Made by a program: the position numbers and the translations under genes. The notes beneath the pieces are model-generated. The model ran no database searches. It had not been told where the DNA came from and saw nothing but the letters and a program-made list of their open reading frames with translations. Below, piece after piece: positions 47,554 to 57,586 of a stretch of DNA of 64,000 nucleotides. The first letter of the stretch is position 1. Each line of letters begins with the position of its first letter. Source of the stretch: Deltaproteobacteria bacterium (lineage in GTDB: Bacteria; Desulfobacterota; Desulfomonilia; UBA1062); NCBI GenBank assembly GCA_015486075.1, contig WFSG01000036.1, positions 1-64,000 of the forward strand, in the 5' to 3' direction.

Positions 47554-48906
47554 CTATGGCTTGTGTATAGATAGGCCTAGAACGTCTTCCGCAGCCTCTT
47601 TCAGGATTTCAGATATCGTTGGGTGAGGGAACGTGACACTTAAAAATTCATCTATATTCATCCCCTTACGGAGCGCTAGTGCTGCCCAACCAATGAGTTC
47701 TGTCGCGTGTGGTGCCACTATGGTAATGCGTTCCATCTTGCCGCTTGACGACGTATATATCTGCGCAAATCCAGTATTTTCTTCCATTGTCCTTGCTCTT
47801 CCCAGGGCGGATACAGGGAAGACACCTTTCTTTGAGCCCCTTAGTTCTTCTATTGGTCTACCAACAGAAGCTATCTCTGGAGAGGTAAAGATAACAGATG
47901 GTATGTAGTCGTAATCCATGGTCTTTCTATGGCCTGATATGTTCTCAGCCGCTATCTTGCCCTGCTTCATGGCCACATAGGCCAGCATGTATTCGCCCGT
48001 AACATCTCCGGCCGCATATATGCCCCTTATGGATGTCTCCATAGTAGGTCCTGTCTTGATCCCACCCCTGGCATTTAACTCAATGCCCATCTCCAAAAGC
48101 TCCCTAGGTACGTTCGGTATTCTTCCTGTTGAGACAAGTATCTTTTCTGTCCTCAGGTTAACATTGTCCTCTGGTCCCTTTATAGAGACTTCAAACTCGC
48201 CAGCCTTGCTATCCGTATGTATAGCATCAACTCTGGATGATGTTAGTATGGTTATGTGCCTAAGTATGTTTGTCATTTCCTCCGATACGATCGGGTCTTC
48301 CATGGGCAGTATCCTGTCCATATGCTCCACCACAGTTACCTCGGTACCTAGGGCAGAGAAAATCTCCGCCATCTCCATACCTATTGCTCCTCCACCAACA
48401 ATGAGCAATGAGGAGGGGAGCTCATCCACATCGAATACATTATCGCTTGTCCATACATGCTCTGTATCCAATGGAGGCATAACCTTGGGCCTTGAACCTG
48501 TTGCGACCAGGATTGTGCCGGTAGTTATAACCTCGTTGTCCGAGCGCACTGTATTCCTGTCAATTATCTCTGCCAGGGATGTGTATAAGGAAATATTGTT
48601 TTCTTTAAGGAGATATTCCACGCCCTTAGCAAGCCTACTTACAACCCTATCCTTCCTTTTCTTCAGGGAAGAGAGAGTGCAGGACCATCTCTCCACGTTG
48701 AGCGCAAATCTCTTGGCATTTGAGACCTGCTTCAGAAGCCTTGCTGTTTCAAGATAGGTCTTGGTTGGTATGCAACCTCTGTTTGTACACACGCCACCTG
48801 GGGTGTTGGCATCAAAGATGGCTGTTTTAAGACCCATCTTTGATGCACTTATGGCAGCTGTGTAGCCAGCTGGGCCAGCACCTATAACGCAGAGGTCATA
48901 ATCCAT
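47554..48906 (-). CDS. lpdA: Dihydrolipoamide dehydrogenase
   Basis: A 450-residue flavoprotein reoxidising lipoyl groups of 2-oxoacid or glycine complexes. FAD motif CVIGAGPAGYTAAISASKMG, redox disulfide CTNRGC, NAD motif VGGGAIGMEMAEIFSALG, and the C-terminal HPTISEILKEA with the active His-Glu dyad. The usual CxxxxC disulfide has TNRG between the cysteines instead of LNVG. The E1/E2 genes are not here. A 108-residue small gene lies directly upstream and may be co-transcribed. Confidence 0.9.
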   Translation of the reverse strand: MDYDLCVIGAGPAGYTAAISASKMGLKTAIFDANTPGGVCTNRGCIPTKTYLETARLLKQVSNAKRFALNVERWSCTLSSLKKRKDRVVSRLAKGVEYLLKENNISLYTSLAEIIDRNTVRSDNEVITTGTILVATGSRPKVMPPLDTEHVWTSDNVFDVDELPSSLLIVGGGAIGMEMAEIFSALGTEVTVVEHMDRILPMEDPIVSEEMTNILRHITILTSSRVDAIHTDSKAGEFEVSIKGPEDNVNLRTEKILVSTGRIPNVPRELLEMGIELNARGGIKTGPTMETSIRGIYAAGDVTGEYMLAYVAMKQGKIAAENISGHRKTMDYDYIPSVIFTSPEIASVGRPIEELRGSKKGVFPVSALGRARTMEENTGFAQIYTSSSGKMERITIVAPHATELIGWAALALRKGMNIDEFLSVTFPHPTISEILKEAAEDVLGLSIHKP

Positions 48907-48919
48907 ATCTGATTCCTTT

Positions 48920-49246
48920 TCATATCTTTTTTTTCTTTTTATCCGGTATTGGGTAGTATTTGTCCAGGAACTTGTGCTGGCGCATACCGATTGCCTCCCG
49001 GTGTATTATGAGCATGTCTCTTTTTTCAAGTGCCTCTTTTCTTTTCATGTTGAACTTCTCCACAAGGGAGTTATAATCATCCTTGGCCTTGGCATGCGCC
49101 ATTGCTTTCTCTAGCTGTTTCATCTCCTTTAGAACAACATCAAGCAGGTATCCACTGTGGCCTAAGGCCCTTGCCATCTCCTTTATAATCTCTTCCTGTG
49201 TCTTTTCCACGCTGTCCTTTGTGGCCATGGACCTACCATATAGCAT
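48920..49246 (-). CDS. Small coiled-coil protein, unknown
   Basis: A basic, helical protein of 108 residues with heptad-like EEIIKEMARALGHSGYLL and MKQLEKAMAHAKAKDD stretches and a Lys-rich end (DKKKKKI). I recognise no family. It may start at 49246 or at the internal ATG 49228, which follows GGTAGG. It is 13 bases upstream of lpdA and probably in the same transcript. Confidence 0.6.
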   Translation of the reverse strand: MLYGRSMATKDSVEKTQEEIIKEMARALGHSGYLLDVVLKEMKQLEKAMAHAKAKDDYNSLVEKFNMKRKEALEKRDMLIIHREAIGMRQHKFLDKYYPIPDKKKKKI

Positions 49247-49405
49247 ATAGATTGCCTCTTTTACAGCCCATTCGAGGACTCAGCCATGGTGCCATTATAT
49301 GATAACTTCACTATTGCCATTTTTATTCAGGTATTGGATAACGACAGTTGTCGTATAAAGAAATTATATGCTAGATCCGATATCGTTTGTACCAGGAGGT
49401 GGATT

Positions 49406-50743
49406 TTGGCTTTTAATGTCGCACTGGATTCAATTGATACACAAGTAAAGACATTAGGCAAGGCCAAGGTGGCTTCGCCCATGAGAGATACCATATTCGT
49501 GGATGAAAATGATAGGGTGATCATCAACACAAGGTTGGACTACCTCAAGGAATGCATGGAGAAAAAGGTAGACCCTATTACCTTTGAGGTTGCGGGCCCA
49601 AGGAAGAAGATCTATTTTGACCCTGCCAAGACCAAGTGTGGCATAGTAACATGCGGAGGCCTGTGCCCAGGCATAAACAACGTTATCAGGGGCATTGTCC
49701 TGGAACTATTTTACATGTACGGTGTCAGCAACATCTACGGTATACCCTTTGGCTTGGAGGGCTTTATTCCTTCTTATGGGCATCCTGTTGTAGATCTAAG
49801 TCCTCAGTTTGTTGCCAACATTCATGAGCTTGGCGGGACAGTGCTTGGATCATCACGTGGCGCTCAGGACATATCAGAGGTGGTCGATGCAATAGAGAGG
49901 CTGAACCTCAACGTCATGTTTTTTATAGGCGGGGATGGGACTCTGAAGGCTGCCTCTCTAGTGGCGAGGGAGATAATGTCGCGGGAATACAAGTGCTCTG
50001 TGATAGGGATACCCAAGACAATCGATAATGACATAAGCTTTGTATCCAAGACGTTCGGTTTTGACACGGCCGTGGAAGAATCCAAGAGGGTTATACAGAG
50101 CGCACATACAGAGGCAACAGGGGCTCCTAATGGCATAGGGCTGGTCAAGCTCATGGGTAGGGACTCTGGTTTTATCGCTGCCCATGCTGCCCTTGCGCAG
50201 AGGGACGTCAACTTCGTTCTCATACCTGAGATAGATTTCGATCTGGACGGTGAAAACGGTTTCTTGTCAGCCTTGGAAAAGAGGCTTGAAAGAAGAGGCC
50301 ATGCAGTTATTGTTGTTGCAGAAGGAGCCGGGCAGAAGTTTTTTGATGAGAAGCAGAAAAAGGTGGATCCCTCTGGTAATGTAAAGAAAGGTGACATAGG
50401 CCTTCTCCTAAAACAGAGGATAGAAGACTACTTTGCTTCCAGGCGTATTCCCATCAACCTGAAGTACATTGATCCGAGCTATGTTATACGTAGCGTACCT
50501 GCAAACGCTTCTGATTCCATCTTCTGCGGGTTTCTTGCACAGATGGCAGTTCATGCAGGGATGGCTGGGAAGACAGATACACTCATAGGCCTGTGGAATG
50601 AGGTGTTCGTTCATATACCCATTGAGTTGAGTGTAAAGCAAAGGAAAAAGGTCGATGTATCCAGCGAACTGTGGATGAGTGTAATGGAATCCACAGGGCA
50701 GCCCGTGATGAAAAATACAGGGTCTAAAAGGAGGAACAAATGA
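49406..50743 (+). CDS. pfkA: 6-phosphofructokinase, ATP-type of the PPi-PFK-like clade
   Basis: A 445-residue phosphofructokinase. TTG 49406 is the chosen start because AGGAGG (49394-49399) lies six bases before it; the frame reaches back to ATG 49286 without a ribosome site. CGGLCPGINNVIRG binds the phosphate donor; FIGGDGTLKAA has Gly where PPi enzymes have Asp (GGDD), indicating ATP use. PKTIDND, in contrast, has the Lys seen in PPi enzymes. This mixture is typical of the trypanosome/plant/spirochaete-type long ATP-PFKs. Its stop overlaps the following gene by four bases. Confidence 0.9.
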   Translation: MAFNVALDSIDTQVKTLGKAKVASPMRDTIFVDENDRVIINTRLDYLKECMEKKVDPITFEVAGPRKKIYFDPAKTKCGIVTCGGLCPGINNVIRGIVLELFYMYGVSNIYGIPFGLEGFIPSYGHPVVDLSPQFVANIHELGGTVLGSSRGAQDISEVVDAIERLNLNVMFFIGGDGTLKAASLVAREIMSREYKCSVIGIPKTIDNDISFVSKTFGFDTAVEESKRVIQSAHTEATGAPNGIGLVKLMGRDSGFIAAHAALAQRDVNFVLIPEIDFDLDGENGFLSALEKRLERRGHAVIVVAEGAGQKFFDEKQKKVDPSGNVKKGDIGLLLKQRIEDYFASRRIPINLKYIDPSYVIRSVPANASDSIFCGFLAQMAVHAGMAGKTDTLIGLWNEVFVHIPIELSVKQRKKVDVSSELWMSVMESTGQPVMKNTGSKRRNK

Positions 50744-51420
50744 ACGATACCACGATTAAAGAAGATGACGAGGAGATAATAGATCTCACAGATCTGCTCG
50801 AGGAAGGTGAGGTTCCGCAGGAACAAAGCGGCGATAGATCCACCACCGGGGAAGGTAGTCAGGACAACTCCACAATAGCCCAGGAACCAGAGACCTTTGA
50901 TCTAGGCAAAGAGATAACCATGGAAGATGATGTGTCAGTAGAAGAGATAGAGTCTGTCAGTGATGACTTCGACATAGAGGTAAGCCTTTCCACTGGCGAG
51001 GAAGCTGCACTGGTAGAGGAAACCGGGGAAGAAACAGGTGCCTCGGTGGAAGCAGAAACCAGGACCGAGCCCGAGCTCAGGGAAGGAGGAAAGGATGGGG
51101 AAGAGGAAATGCCGTTAGTGGGCAAGAACTCTGACTCTTCAGATGTGCTGTCAGAGGGGGAATTAGAAGAAGAGCACTCCAACGCCGAGGTAGATAGTGA
51201 GGCTGAAGCCATGGGAAATCCGGAACCTGTTGGCGTAAAGCCTGAACCAGGTTTCAGCATCGATGATCTCAGGAAAGATATCCCCCTTATACTTGAGGGC
51301 ATTGTTAGACCTGTAATGGGTGAGCTTGTGAGGGAACTAATAACGGCAACGAGGGAAATGCTACCTGGCATAGTGGAAAAGGTCATAAGGGAAGAGATTG
51401 AAAAGCTAAAAAAGGTATAG
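50740..51420 (+). CDS. Acidic protein with PopZ-like C-terminus
   Basis: A 226-residue protein. Residues 1-165 are strongly acidic, low-complexity and probably disordered (EDDEEIIDLTDLLEEGE at the start). The last 55 residues form a helical unit (MGELVRELITATREMLPGIV, then EKVIREEIEKLKKV) that resembles the C-terminal oligomerisation region of PopZ/DUF2497, the polar organising protein of alphaproteobacteria. That layout, acidic disordered linker plus C-terminal helices, is the PopZ plan. The homology is by eye and needs testing. It overlaps pfkA (ATGA). Confidence 0.6.
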   Translation: MNDTTIKEDDEEIIDLTDLLEEGEVPQEQSGDRSTTGEGSQDNSTIAQEPETFDLGKEITMEDDVSVEEIESVSDDFDIEVSLSTGEEAALVEETGEETGASVEAETRTEPELREGGKDGEEEMPLVGKNSDSSDVLSEGELEEEHSNAEVDSEAEAMGNPEPVGVKPEPGFSIDDLRKDIPLILEGIVRPVMGELVRELITATREMLPGIVEKVIREEIEKLKKV

Positions 51421-51653
51421 TCTTAGATAACTATGGTTTAAGCCTTGTGTTTTAAGGCCGGCAATTAAATATCCTGCATTTCCCCTGCGTTCTCCCTGTA
51501 TAGTCATGCAGCGTTATTATTTTATCCAACCCTTATATCCTCTGGGATATTTTAATTGTGGCCAGTTTGACTTACATGGGAATTTGGATGTAGAGAATTT
51601 TCTTGCATAGTGGTATGTGCATGAAATCTCGGCTTTGTTACAGGAGATTTCAG

Positions 51654-54290
51654 ATGATAGATAAAGATTACAGTCCTGAGAACATAGAACAGAAATGGTA
51701 TGACTTCTGGCTAGGAAGAGGCCTTTTTAAAGCAGATGAATATGATGACACAAAACCTTGTTTTAGCATTGTAATTCCTCCGCCGAACATTACGGGTGTA
51801 TTGCACATGGGTCATGCCTTGAACAACACGTTGCAGGATATACTGGTTCGATACAAGAGGATGGATGGCTACAATACTCTCTGGATGCCAGGCACTGACC
51901 ACGCTGGTATAGCAACACAAAACGTGGTTGAGAGGTATCTGGCTTCAAAGGGTATATCCAGGCACGATATAGGGCGCGAGAAATTCATAGAAGAAGTGTG
52001 GAAATGGAGGGAAAAGCACGGCAATCTCATAATAAACCAGCTGAAGAGACTCGGCACATCATGCGACTGGAGCAGGACAAGGTTTACAATGGACGAGGGC
52101 CTCTCAAGGGCGGTAAGGAAGGTCTTCGTATCCCTTTACACTGAGGGCCTTATATATAGGAGCAATTACATTGTGAACTGGTGCCCTAGATGTCATAGTG
52201 CACTTTCAGACCTCGAGGTGGAGCACGAGGAAGAGGACGGTTTTCTCTGGCATATCCGCTATCCTTTTGCCGATGGGTCAGGGGGCATGGTGGTGGCAAC
52301 CACCAGGCCAGAGACAATGCTTGGGGACACGGCAGTGGCTGTTAACCCCTCTGATCGCAGGTACAGATCATACGTGGGAAAAGAGGTTATCCTTCCTATC
52401 ATTGGTAGACGCATACCCATTGTGTCTGATCCAGTGGTCTCTGTAGATTTCGGGACAGGTGCAGTTAAGGTAACACCTGCGCATGATCTTGATGACTTTG
52501 AACTGGGCATGAGGCATGGGCTTGAAAGCATTATCATAATGGATGAAGATGGCATAATGAACTCAAATGCCGGCCCTTACAAAGGCATGGACAGGTACGA
52601 GTGCAGGGAGCAACTGGAGAAAGACCTGGGTAAGGATGGTTTTCTCGTGGACAAGACACCTTACAGGGTACCAATAGGTAAGTGTTACAGGTGCAAAACC
52701 GTGGTTGAACCATACCTTTCTAAACAGTGGTTTGTTAAGGCGAGACCACTTGCGGAAAAAGCCATACAGGCCGTTGAAGAGGGATCAACACGCATACTAC
52801 CAGAACATTGGAAGAAGACCTATTTTGAGTGGATGAACAACATACGTGATTGGTGCATATCAAGGCAAATATGGTGGGGGCACAGGATACCTGCATGGTT
52901 CTGTAGAGATTGTGGAGAGATTACGGTCTCCGAGGATACACCTGAGAGATGTGAGCATTGCTCGTCAACGAACATATACCAGGACTCCGATGTTCTGGAT
53001 ACCTGGTTTTCTTCTGCACTGTGGCCCTTCTCCACCATGGGCTGGCCTGATGATACACCACTTTTAAAGAAGTTCTACCCTACAGATGTACTTGTAACAG
53101 GTTTTGACATCCTTTTCTTCTGGGTTGCCAGGATGATGATGATGGGCTTAAGGTTCATGGGGGATGTACCATTCAGAGACGTCTACCTCCATGCCCTGGT
53201 CCGTGATGATAAGGGCCAGAAGATGAGCAAATCCAAGGGCAACATAGTGGATCCCATACTGGAAATGGACAGGTACGGAGCTGATGCGTTCAGGTTTGCC
53301 CTGGCCGCGTTTGCTGCGATGGGCAGGGATGTCAAGATAAGTGACAAGAGGGTCCAGGGATACAGGTTTTTCGTAAACAAGATATGGAATGCAGGTAGGT
53401 ATGTGCTTGCAAACCTGGAAGGTTTTGACCCTGACAAGGTGGACAAAGACTCACTCAAATTCAGCTATGCAGACAAGTGGATACTTAGTGAGATGAACCG
53501 TGCTATAGTGGATGCAAGAGATGCACTAGATAACTACCGGTTCAACGAGTTTGCAGAGAGGCTTTATCATTTCACCTGGCACGCGTTCTGTGACTGGTAT
53601 ATAGAGTTCTCAAAACCACAGCTGCAAGGTAATCGGCCTGATACCACGAGATGGGTATTACACCGAGTGCTTAAGACCTGCCTAGAGCTGTTGCACCCCG
53701 TGATTCCTTTTGTAACAGAGGAGATATGGCAGCAGCTACCCGGTAAAGAAGTGGAGTCCATAGTTGTTGCAAAGTATCCGGTGAAAGATGACAGCCTTGA
53801 GTTTTCATCCGAGGCCGATGAAATGGACAAGGTGATAGATATGATATCAGCCATAAGGACAATACGGGGGGAGACAGGAATATCACCTTCCGAGCGGATT
53901 GACATAGTAATTAAGGGATCATCTGACGAGATAAGGCGTATCGTTGATTCATCAATGTCTTACATAAAGGACCTAGCAAGGATCAGGGACATAGCATGGA
54001 TAACAGATGACAAAGAAAGACCGGCTAAGTCGGCTTTTGCAGTAACCAGCGATGCCGAGATATTTGTACCCCTTGAAGGTATCATAGACACTTTAAAAGA
54101 ACTCGATAGGCTGGATAAGCAAATAAAGAGATTAACAAAAGAACTGGAGATAAAGGAGAAAAAGCTTTCCAATAGGGGTTTTCTCGAGAAGGCAAATAAG
54201 GAGGTCGTGGAAGAGCAGAGGCGTTTAAGGAAAGACCTGGTATTTAGACTGAAGAGACTAAAAAAGGCAAAGGACCTTATGCAGGGGTGA
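51654..54290 (+). CDS. valS: Valyl-tRNA synthetase
   Basis: An 878-residue class Ia synthetase. ATG 51654 follows CAGGAGA and gives MIDKDYSPENIEQKWYDFW, the usual family opening; an upstream TTG at 51603 is unlikely. HIGH motif PPPNITGVLHMGHAL, editing domain with TTRPETMLGDTAVAV, and KMSKS in GQKMSKSKGN. The C-terminal coiled coil (LDRLDKQIKRLTKELEIKEK) binds tRNA-Val. Cys pairs CPRC, CRDC and CEHC form zinc-like motifs. It overlaps birA by four bases. Confidence 0.97.
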   Translation: MIDKDYSPENIEQKWYDFWLGRGLFKADEYDDTKPCFSIVIPPPNITGVLHMGHALNNTLQDILVRYKRMDGYNTLWMPGTDHAGIATQNVVERYLASKGISRHDIGREKFIEEVWKWREKHGNLIINQLKRLGTSCDWSRTRFTMDEGLSRAVRKVFVSLYTEGLIYRSNYIVNWCPRCHSALSDLEVEHEEEDGFLWHIRYPFADGSGGMVVATTRPETMLGDTAVAVNPSDRRYRSYVGKEVILPIIGRRIPIVSDPVVSVDFGTGAVKVTPAHDLDDFELGMRHGLESIIIMDEDGIMNSNAGPYKGMDRYECREQLEKDLGKDGFLVDKTPYRVPIGKCYRCKTVVEPYLSKQWFVKARPLAEKAIQAVEEGSTRILPEHWKKTYFEWMNNIRDWCISRQIWWGHRIPAWFCRDCGEITVSEDTPERCEHCSSTNIYQDSDVLDTWFSSALWPFSTMGWPDDTPLLKKFYPTDVLVTGFDILFFWVARMMMMGLRFMGDVPFRDVYLHALVRDDKGQKMSKSKGNIVDPILEMDRYGADAFRFALAAFAAMGRDVKISDKRVQGYRFFVNKIWNAGRYVLANLEGFDPDKVDKDSLKFSYADKWILSEMNRAIVDARDALDNYRFNEFAERLYHFTWHAFCDWYIEFSKPQLQGNRPDTTRWVLHRVLKTCLELLHPVIPFVTEEIWQQLPGKEVESIVVAKYPVKDDSLEFSSEADEMDKVIDMISAIRTIRGETGISPSERIDIVIKGSSDEIRRIVDSSMSYIKDLARIRDIAWITDDKERPAKSAFAVTSDAEIFVPLEGIIDTLKELDRLDKQIKRLTKELEIKEKKLSNRGFLEKANKEVVEEQRRLRKDLVFRLKRLKKAKDLMQG

Positions 54291-54982
54291 GGCTTATAAA
54301 AGACGTGGTGGAACTCAAGGTTGTGGATTCCACCAATAGCTATGCTCTTGAGAGAGCTGAAGAAGGTTTGCTTGTCATAGCCCATATGCAGACGGCAGGT
54401 CGGGGAAGGAGGGGAAGGGGGTGGTTCTCTCCAGCAGGCCTAAACCTTTACATGACCCTGACAATAAAAGGGCAGGACGTAAGGTACCCGATAGTAGCTG
54501 GGATGGCAGTTTATGATGCAGTGAGAAGCCTTGTGGAGTCCGACCATGATGTAAGGATAAAATGGCCGAATGATATTCTTATAGATAACATGAAGGTCTC
54601 AGGCATCCTGTGCGAGGCAAGGGGAGGGATAACAGCCATAGGCGTGGGTATTAACGTAAACCAGGATTCATGGCCCATGGAGCTTGAAAACCAGGCTATA
54701 TCCCTTGCTCAGGTCTCTGGTCATGTACTAGACGTATCTGATGTTATCGACAAAACCGTATCCATGATGGAGAAGTGGTTTGATATTTACATGCGTGATG
54801 GTTTTGAACTAGTTCGCAGCCTATTTATGACATATTCCAGGCTCAGGGATACATGGGTAACGATTCATGATGATACAAGGGCAAGATTGATAGATCTGGA
54901 CATGAACGGCCGCCTTGTCGTGGATATAGCCGGAAGGATTGAGTGTATCTCCAACCCAGATGCCATCGTCGAGGTATCGTAA
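54287..54982 (+). CDS. birA: Biotin-[acetyl-CoA-carboxylase] ligase
   Basis: A 231-residue biotin protein ligase. HMQTAGRGRRGRGWFSPAGL is the biotinyl-AMP loop; IKWPNDILI has the catalytic Lys; GVGINVNQD follows. The C-terminal SH3-like domain is present (YSRLRDTWVTIHDDTRA). The N-terminal repressor helix-turn-helix is absent, so it is a pure ligase. GTG start overlaps the valS stop (GTGA). Confidence 0.94.
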   Translation: MRLIKDVVELKVVDSTNSYALERAEEGLLVIAHMQTAGRGRRGRGWFSPAGLNLYMTLTIKGQDVRYPIVAGMAVYDAVRSLVESDHDVRIKWPNDILIDNMKVSGILCEARGGITAIGVGINVNQDSWPMELENQAISLAQVSGHVLDVSDVIDKTVSMMEKWFDIYMRDGFELVRSLFMTYSRLRDTWVTIHDDTRARLIDLDMNGRLVVDIAGRIECISNPDAIVEVS

Positions 54983-55031
54983 GACGCGACGCCTTTGAAA
55001 TACTTGTCACTTGGTCTAATTGGGCGAGACC

Positions 55032-56297
55032 TTAATTGATTTTACCAAGTGCGTCGCTTGAGGGTAGTGATATAGCCTCCAGCAAGGGAATGACTTTCTT
55101 CGTGTATATCGAATCCAGGTTGTACTCCTTTATTACCCTTCTGAACATGCCTGAAGACCTTGACGAGGAAACCATGTCGATGATCTTGTCAGCTATCTCT
55201 TCAGGTGTTTCATCCAGGTCAAACAGGCACACGTTGCCATCTGATATCTCTGTGAAGGGAGGTATTCGTGAGCATATAATGGGTAACTTTAAGAGTCCAG
55301 CTTCAAGAAGTGGCAGGCCGTAGCCTTCCTGGGAACTGGGCATAAATAAGACATCCGAGATGAGATACAAGTCGCGTACCGTGTTCCTGTGAAGTGCCTG
55401 CCTGGTCCTATCCCCAAGGGTATGCTCGGACAGGAAGATCACCCTCTTGTTCACACCCATGTATGCGCAAAACTCTTTCAATCTCTTGTAATACGTTATG
55501 GACTCACTTTCGTGCGGGTCATAGGCACCTGTTAGCAGTAGTATGGTATCTACTTTTTTTTCAAGTAGTGCCTTTGTTACCATGACGGATAGCTCTATGT
55601 TCTTTCTGGGGTGCAACCTGGCTGGTTGTACCATGACCAGATCGGCCTTGTAGAGGCTGAGCCTTATGTCTTCTAGTAACCTGATTGTGGATGGATTTAG
55701 GTCAAGAAAGTATTCAGGGTCTATTCCGTTTGGTATTACGTGCATGTTTTCTTCCGAGCCATACAGCTTGGCAAAGTCTCTTTTTCTCGACTCTGATATG
55801 CACACGTAGTGTATATTCTCGTTCTTATGTCTCAATATCTGCCATGGTAGCTTGTCCAGGTCGTGATAGTCATTGTAGAAATAAGGGGAGTCATGGTTCC
55901 AGCTTACCACGTTGATCAATCCCTTGTTTGCTATTGAATGAAGGGCATAGGTGAAGGGAAGGTTATAAGGCATTGTTAGCACGTTATGTGCTATGAGTAT
56001 GTCGAATGACTTTGTAGACGAGGCAAGAAACCTTTCAACCAATTGTACGATAGGCTCCATGGCCCCTGTGTCATTGGTTTTTGCCATCTCACTGTGTAGA
56101 GAAGCAATCTCATCTCCAGAAGAGCTCAACAATGGATGAATCTCGATATCAACGTCGGTTGATACACCCCCGCCTCTTCCTGCTATAATCTTTACCCTGT
56201 GGCCGTACTTCTTCAGCATGCGTGCCTGCTGCAGCACGACCACTTCAACCCCTCCCACAACAGGAGGGCAAGAATAATGGCAAATGGCTATGTTCAT
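55032..56297 (-). CDS. Glycosyltransferase, GT4-type
   Basis: A 421-residue GT-B glycosyltransferase. N-terminal IAICHYSCPPVVGGVEVVVLQQ, and the C-terminal donor site begins VQPARLHPRKNIE and continues to PSSQEGYGLPLLEAGLLKLP, with the EX7E glutamates in EGYGLPLLEA. The sugar and acceptor are not determinable. It follows the next glycosyltransferase (on the minus strand) by 20 bases, so the two form an operon, most likely for glycosylating an envelope lipid or matrix polymer. Confidence 0.86.
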   Translation of the reverse strand: MNIAICHYSCPPVVGGVEVVVLQQARMLKKYGHRVKIIAGRGGGVSTDVDIEIHPLLSSSGDEIASLHSEMAKTNDTGAMEPIVQLVERFLASSTKSFDILIAHNVLTMPYNLPFTYALHSIANKGLINVVSWNHDSPYFYNDYHDLDKLPWQILRHKNENIHYVCISESRKRDFAKLYGSEENMHVIPNGIDPEYFLDLNPSTIRLLEDIRLSLYKADLVMVQPARLHPRKNIELSVMVTKALLEKKVDTILLLTGAYDPHESESITYYKRLKEFCAYMGVNKRVIFLSEHTLGDRTRQALHRNTVRDLYLISDVLFMPSSQEGYGLPLLEAGLLKLPIICSRIPPFTEISDGNVCLFDLDETPEEIADKIIDMVSSSRSSGMFRRVIKEYNLDSIYTKKVIPLLEAISLPSSDALGKIN

Positions 56298-56317
56298 AAT
56301 TTGCCCATTTTATGCAG

Positions 56318-57586
56318 TCACCGTGAAAACGTTTCTATAAGGTAAAGAAGCTTTTTTTCGGCGACCTCGTATGAGAAGTATTTCTTCCCAAGCATGTAAT
56401 TAAAACTTGTTATCTCCTTTAGCTTGTCATTGTCACAAAGTAGTTCCTTTACTTCCTTTATAACCCTTTTTGTGACTATGTCATCCATCACAATAGCCTT
56501 GAAACCTTTTGGCTCTATGTCTGTGGCATATATGGAATACCTGTTAACCACTATGGGTTTCTGGTAATATATTGCTTCAAGAAAGGCATTTCCAAATCCC
56601 TCGTACGTGGATGGATAGGTGATTAAATCTGCGCAACGATAAGCATCTGCAAGCGTGTACAATTTCTGTCCGGCCTCGTTTAAACCCCTTTTGGTTGACA
56701 CGATGGGCTCGATGTCAACCAGCTTTACGTTATTCCTTGCAGCGTACTGCATGATCTTCGAAACGTACTCGTCCCCCTCGTCTCCAGAGGCATGCGAGAG
56801 AATCAATGTTGGATTCTTCAGCCCCAGGCTGCTCACTATTTCTATGGCCTTGTCTATACCCTTCCGGGCAACTATGCGCGTGGGTTGGAGAACAAAGAGG
56901 TCATCATCGTCTAGTGTTGCCTCTTTTCTAAGGTCTCGCGCGTAGTCATCTGCCTCTTCAGGGGGGTTCGCAAAGTCGTAAACATTTGGTATAAGGGTGT
57001 TTGTCAGGCCTCTTCTGTAACTTAGCTCTGCGGAGCTAACAGAGTTTATCACTACGTGCCTAATGGTTGGGAGGTCTGGGGGAAAGGCCATTAGGAGATA
57101 GTCCTTAACGGAGTTGACTAGAAAGCGCTTTCTCTCCCAGGAGAAATCATGATGGTGGGCAATGGCAGGTATTCCTGTTTCTGCTATAAACTCGGTCATA
57201 GCCATACCTAGCGGAATGTTCATTGGGATTGCCAGTATGTTCTCGGGTATGAGCAGGTCTATATCGAACTGTTTTACAAACTCGTATATCCTTGTCTTCA
57301 TGTAGGATGCAGCCTTGTGGATGTTATCGGTTATATCCCTAGGGCGTTTTGTCTTGCCGAAGGCCTCGGCCTGTATCTTCATTATCTCGGGGTGCTTAAA
57401 ATGGAATTCCTCTACAAGGACAGATTTCTCTGGTTGCCTGTCAAGTTCGCCTGCCATGTAGAAACAGTTAAAACCGTTTCTCTCAAGACAGTGGGCCCAT
57501 TTCTCAGTCTCGAGGGAGACTCCGTCAGTACCTGCCAGTCTTGTGCTTATGAAACCAATGTTTTTCACCCCTGGCATGGCAACCAT
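56318..57586 (-). CDS. Glycosyltransferase, GT4-type
   Basis: A 422-residue GT-B glycosyltransferase, first gene of the pair. IGFISTRLAGTDGVSLETEK opens the acceptor domain; VLQPTRIVARKGIDKAIEIV and YPSTYEGFGNAFLEAIYYQK supply the donor site with EGFGNAFLEA as the EX7E motif. It is related to the 55-kb enzyme but clearly distinct. CGGAGG lies just before the ATG. Confidence 0.86.
   Translation of the reverse strand: MVAMPGVKNIGFISTRLAGTDGVSLETEKWAHCLERNGFNCFYMAGELDRQPEKSVLVEEFHFKHPEIMKIQAEAFGKTKRPRDITDNIHKAASYMKTRIYEFVKQFDIDLLIPENILAIPMNIPLGMAMTEFIAETGIPAIAHHHDFSWERKRFLVNSVKDYLLMAFPPDLPTIRHVVINSVSSAELSYRRGLTNTLIPNVYDFANPPEEADDYARDLRKEATLDDDDLFVLQPTRIVARKGIDKAIEIVSSLGLKNPTLILSHASGDEGDEYVSKIMQYAARNNVKLVDIEPIVSTKRGLNEAGQKLYTLADAYRCADLITYPSTYEGFGNAFLEAIYYQKPIVVNRYSIYATDIEPKGFKAIVMDDIVTKRVIKEVKELLCDNDKLKEITSFNYMLGKKYFSYEVAEKKLLYLIETFSR

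Noticed and set aside
47963..48757. 256-codon frame antisense to lpdA
   Set aside because: Overlaps a complete dihydrolipoamide dehydrogenase with all motifs.
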